A DNA stretch of 18,267 bases from Agrocybe praecox. Lineage: Eukaryota > Basidiomycota > Agaricomycetes > Agaricales > Agrocybaceae. The stretch covers positions 1 through 18,267 of the forward strand of contig CAXHKQ010000349.1 of the NCBI GenBank assembly GCA_964017145.1. The letters run 5' to 3'. Made by a program: the position numbers and the translations under genes. This document shows positions 14,462-18,267 of this stretch, one piece after another; position 1 is the first letter of the stretch; every line of letters starts with the position of its first letter. Under the pieces are notes generated by a model, which searched no databases, was not told where the DNA came from, and saw only the letters and a program-made list of their open reading frames with translations.

Positions 14462-15533
14462 ATGGTTGCCGGTTACACCGTCCTTCCACCAAAGTTTACC
14501 TATCTCCCAAGAGACGTCACAGGAGCGCTCTCATCGCTCATTCTCAGTAAGTCATCTATTTCATATCTTCATGACATGATTTATATTAACCAGAAATCCT
14601 TATAGCATCCAATCTCTCCTTCAAACAAGCTCAGATGCTGAAGGAGAGCCGGCTGCCACCTCTTCGCAAGTTCAACTCCCTACCTTTGCTGACTCTGGTA
14701 ACACACCGGTGGCTAGTAGCAGCATAGCAGGTAACGTTCCGCACCCTGGCGGTGTCGGAGCAACCTCTTCCACCATGTTCATATCCGATTCCAAGTAGAG
14801 TGTGGTCGAGATTGCTAGTACCTCGGAAGAAGAGGAAGAGCAGTATGAGGGAAAGGGTAAGGGGAGACAAGTGGACAAACCTGCCAGTGAGTATTAGTTT
14901 GATTGATGTTGACGATCACTCACATATGATTATGATTCAGAAACCTATGCGGAGAAGCTCAATGATTCAAGGTTGGTGCAAGCCCATGGCCTTGAATTTG
15001 AGCTGTGCTCCAGGCGTGCATTGGAGATGATATTGCAGCGAGAGGCGGACATGTTCGATTTGGGAAGCTCGGACAAAGGTGTGTATTCAAACTCTATATT
15101 TCTATGTACAAATGACTGATGATGTTGTGGTCTAGAAAATCATCCACCTGCTATGGAAGGGGTGAGTGAACCAGCCGAACACCGCTCGCTGTCCTTCAAG
15201 GATGCGTGGGCTGAGTTGGAGGTGGAGGTTTCGTCCCTCACCAACTCTATGACAGGTCGTTTTGAGACCAGCCTCAGTGACCTTATTCACAGTTTCAAGG
15301 AGAAGGTGCGCAGGCAGGTCCGTGTCGATGCTGAGGCAGATATTCTGGGCTCAGCCCTGGTCACAAGCAGCCAGGAGCACATCGATAACCTGGAGGATGA
15401 GAAGCAGAGGATGCGGGCCGAGCAGGAGGATCTTCAACATGAGATCCAACGAATGAGGGTCGAATTGGCGCAGGCAAAGGCAGATGTTCAGCAATTCCGT
15501 GATGCTCTCACGCCTTTGCAAAAGCTGGCCTGA
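14462..15533 (+). pseudogene. Four-exon gene of unknown function with C-terminal coiled coil; one in-frame TAG
   Basis: Proposed exons: 14462-14546, 14635-14886, 14941-15078, 15136-15533. Introns of 88, 54 and 57 nt all follow GT-AG (GTAAGT...CTCAG, GTGAGT...TTCAG, GTGTGT...TCTAG), and phase 1 is kept at all three. The product is about 290 codons, starting MVAGYTVLPPKFTYLPRD. A Ser/Ala-rich part and an acidic STSEEEEEQYEG stretch follow, then a helical EKLNDSRLVQAHGLEF segment, and a Glu/Gln/Arg coiled coil (~237-284) with leucine/methionine heptads. TAG at 14796-14798 interrupts codon 83. An alternative intron from GTAACG (14731) to a weak AAG acceptor (14829) would skip it in frame. No family recognised. 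It diverges from gypsy gag and lies 181 bp from arm B', so it may be a captured or neighbouring host gene. Confidence 0.6.
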
Positions 15534-15714
15534 ATGGCAGATTATATATATATACTTTTTTTTTTGTAGTGTACTTTGTATGTTTGGCCATCAACATTCA
15601 ATGTATGCTTTGTGTAATCCAAAATGTCATTGAGAAATAAGAATCACTATTTAGCTTGACCGTTTGTATGCTTTTTTTTTGCACTTCATAGAAGTCTTAA
15701 AACCGGTATGATCC
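15534..15714. other. 3' flank of the spliced gene
   Basis: AT-rich, with a TATATATATA run and T-runs (15558-15567, 15672-15680), ending at arm B'. No canonical AATAAA polyadenylation signal; AATAAG near 15646 is a weak candidate. No other feature seen. Confidence 0.4.
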
Positions 15715-16890
15715 CACTTCAGTGGACCCATTCAAGGTACCTCCTAGGCTACAGAATTTGGCACTTTATTGCAGCCTAGAGGGGTCCAAGAAAAAGAACA
15801 AAAAGTTGGAAAATAAAAAAAGAAAATCATATGTTTTTTTTCTTGGCATTTTGATGGTGCCGAGCTTTTTTTGTGACTTCAAAAACTTTTGTCACCTTTG
15901 AAATTTGTAAAATATAAGAGGGTTCCAGGGGTCTTTGTATTACATTTTAAATACAAAAAAAGATTATTTTCTGGGCTATTTGTACATACTTTATAGATGA
16001 TTCTGTGTGTGTTTGGGCTTTGTTTCTGCTGATTTCTTGTATGTTACTGGGCTTATTTGAGCAATATTGGGGGCTATGTATATAAATGTGTTTTGTATCA
16101 TTAGAATGATGATATAAGACTTTTAAAATATGCTTCCACCCTTTGTTTGTTGCATTGGTATCTTTATGAGGCTTGACTCATTGACTCGGGCAAAGGGGTT
16201 GTATACTTGGGTATGAAGATTGACATAGGTATGAAGGTTCTCATTGACTTGAGCAAGGGGCTGACATGGGTATATTGGTTGAATTGGGCAAAAAGGTATA
16301 CTTAGATATGATGGTTGACCTATTGACTTGGGTAAGGTGGTATATTTGAGTTTAAAGGTTGGTGTTGGTATGATGGTTGTCTCGTTGGCTTGGGCAACAG
16401 GTTGACATAAGTATGTTGGTTGACCTATTGACTTGGGCAAAGGGTTGATGTAGGTATGTCAGTTGACCTATTGACTTGGACAAGAGGATAAACTTGAATA
16501 CAAAGGTTAGTATAGATATGATGGTTGACCCATGGACTTGAGCAAGAGGGTATACTTGGGTATTATTGTTGATGTAGGTATGTCAGTTGACTGATTGACT
16601 TGGGCAAAGGGGTCAATCAACCAGCTTTGACTTGAGTAAGGGGGTTGACTTGAACAGTAGGGTTGGCTGGTGGGGTTGGTCAAGCAACTTTGACATGAAT
16701 AAGGGCATTGACTTGAGTGGTAGGATGACTGATTGACTTGAGCAAGTGGATTGGTCAACCAACTTTGATTTGGGTATAAGGGTTGACTTTTTGATAAGAG
16801 AGCAGTATTTCTAATATACAGGTACTGGCAACTGCTGTGTTGGTGATCCACTTGTGCAAAGGGGCTCAGGTAAAAATATTAACCTTGTGG
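15715..16890 (-). repeat. Inverted repeat arm B' (right), 1176 bp
   Basis: Reverse complement of 976-2151 with a few substitutions. The inner end CACTTCAGTGG abuts the flank of the spliced gene; the outer end CCTTGTGG leads into the spacer. It contains the same minisatellite-like block (about 16165-16800). Confidence 0.93.
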
Positions 16891-17390
16891 ATAAATAGAA
16901 GGGTCAACATAGTGAGGCATCTTTGACTGCGGGTGACATACATAGGCAGTGAATAAACTTTGATTGTCAATTATTATATATATATTTTTTTCTTTTTTTG
17001 TTCTTTGTTCTTTGTTCTTTTTTCTTTTTTGTTCTTTGTTCTTTGTTTTTTTTTTTTTCTTTTTTTTTCTTTTTTCTTTCTTTGTTCTTTGTTCTTTTTT
17101 CTTTTTTTTCTTATGTCTGGACTGAACCAACAGTAACAATGTGTGACTAACATCTAAGTGTCAGATCAATGTCATATGTTCACTATTGATGGCATCAAAC
17201 TCAAACACATATTTTTTTTGTTGGTTCTATTTTTATATGTATCTATTTTTGGTGAATCTATTTTTAGAACACTTTACATATTTGGATAGACCATACCTAA
17301 AATAGTATAGGCCACATTTTTTCATGATTTTAGGATTTATTTTGGGCTTGCTATGAATATTTTAATCTTTTATTTTGATTTATACACAAG
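16891..17390. other. 500-bp spacer between B' and the second A copy
   Basis: Present once in the window. It includes a ~130-bp pyrimidine-rich simple repeat (16983-17112) and AT-rich sequence. No gene is supported on either strand; the Lys-rich minus-strand frame is only the simple repeat translated. Confidence 0.65.
16983..17112. repeat. T/C-rich microsatellite (TTCTTTG / TTTTCTTTT units)
   Basis: Irregular runs of TTCTTTGTTCTTTG and TTTTCTTTTTT over about 130 bp. Low-complexity polypyrimidine tract. Confidence 0.88.
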
Positions 17391-18264
17391 GTTCAAAAAG
17401 TATTTTGCGTTTTGCGGCTGATCCGTTGATGGTTATGTAATACAAAATATTTACATTGATCCCTGATTTTTTCTCTACACAACCATATAATTTTTGTATT
17501 TGTGGCTGTCCTCTGTGCTATTTTATCTTATCTGCAATGTGGCAGTGCAAAGCTATCTTATCGGACATGTGGCTACGTAATCTATATCTTCTTTCATGTG
17601 GCTGTGTGAAGCTATCTTATCATATCTTATCCTATCTGTGGCTGTGACAACTCATCTTATCATATCTTATCATATCTGTGGCTGTGGTATTTTGTGTCAC
17701 ATGACTAATTCCCTAAAAGAGCGGTTTTCACTCCATATTATCCAGTTTGCTATGTTCTGGGCGCTTTTTTATAAAACAAAAGGTGGATATGGTATTCTAT
17801 ACATTTATGGTGATTTATAGTGCCCTTAAAAATGCGAAAATATGACAGGAAGGGATGGATGCAGAAAAGTGCATCTGGATAATGTTCAAAAATAATCTGG
17901 TCTATTTATAAATAGGTCCAAAAAGCGCACCAAATGTCTGTTTCTCTGTGTTATGAGCGCTTTTTTATCAAATAAAATGCTGAGATAGTATTCTATATAT
18001 TTATCACTATTTATCCACTGTTTAAAGAGGTCAAAAATAAATGGGATTGCAGTGCATTTGCATAATGTTCAAAAATAATCTCTGCTATTTATAAATGCTC
18101 TCAAAAAGCGCATATTTGCTGTGATTTCACTGGTTTAAAAAATACAAGATTATTCTTCAACTATCAGAGGACATTATATGTATGTTATTCAGCAAAGATA
18201 TAGGCTGTAACCCATCACAACATTTCAAAAAGCGAACATGTCCCAATTGGGAAATTACTTCCAT
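17391..18264. repeat. Repeat A, right copy
   Basis: Same orientation as 1-874 with one difference noticed (C17576). It stops at the end of the left hairpin arm; the last three bases TTT differ from AGC in the left copy. It carries the same tandem units (about 17733-18115). Confidence 0.95.
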
Positions 18265-18267
18265 TTT

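Noticed and set aside
14731..14829. An additional intron removing the TAG at 14796
   Set aside because: The donor GTAACG is acceptable and frame would be kept, but the acceptor AAG lacks the usual pyrimidine context. Left as an alternative, not the main model.

Overview
The window looks like a repeat-choked stretch of a fungal nuclear genome, most likely a basidiomycete (Agaricomycetes). The support is a Ty3/gypsy gag-pol whose protease, RT (FVDD catalytic box) and gag zinc knuckle read like those of Agaricomycete elements, LINE 3' ends with a C-terminal CCHC motif, and one gene with short GT-AG introns (54-88 nt). I see no bacterial operon, phage or CRISPR. The organism call is inference; family names come from reading the protein motifs, not from a search. 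|| Layout: repeat A (1-874, ending in one arm of a near-perfect hairpin, 802-975) is followed by inverted arm B (976-2151). The other arm B' lies at 15715-16890 and is also 1176 bp. A 500-bp spacer follows, then a second direct copy of A (17391-18264). The window therefore begins and ends with the same ~874 bp, a 17,390-bp period. || Between B and B' lies an old minus-strand Ty3/gypsy retrotransposon, read right to left: tRNA primer-binding site (~14324-14341), gag (14197 to 11562), an apparent -1 frameshift signal at the gag/pol overlap (11541-11589), protease (11598-10954), protease-RT linker (6800-6115) and RT (5677-5532, then 4427-3462). Its body is cut by at least six later insertions: three 5'-truncated copies of one LINE family (2152-3461, 4428-5517, 11818-12702; two have perfect 14-bp target duplications), a 437-bp solo LTR (5678-6114), a ~4.1-kb foldback element (about 6810-10953) and a 284-bp insert carrying a tRNA-like sequence (12794-13077). 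A second solo LTR (2945-3405) sits inside LINE copy 1. When the insertions are mentally removed the gypsy reading frame resumes across them, which fixes most boundaries to within a few bases. || Between the gypsy 5' end and B' is the only host-like gene, a four-exon plus-strand gene of unknown function (14462-15533) with a C-terminal coiled coil and one in-frame TAG. || Most interesting: (1) a slippery heptamer, 6-nt spacer and 11-position stem exactly where gag and pol overlap; (2) three consecutive stem-loops in the LINE 3' UTR with compensatory changes between copies; (3) a foldback element whose GC-rich arms carry nine copies of a ~36-bp module with constant flanks and a variable ~5-nt core, in mirrored orientation; (4) the terminal A/A' redundancy with the 1176-bp inverted arms, compatible with a tandem array, a circle or an assembly end effect. 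None of the retroelements looks autonomous.
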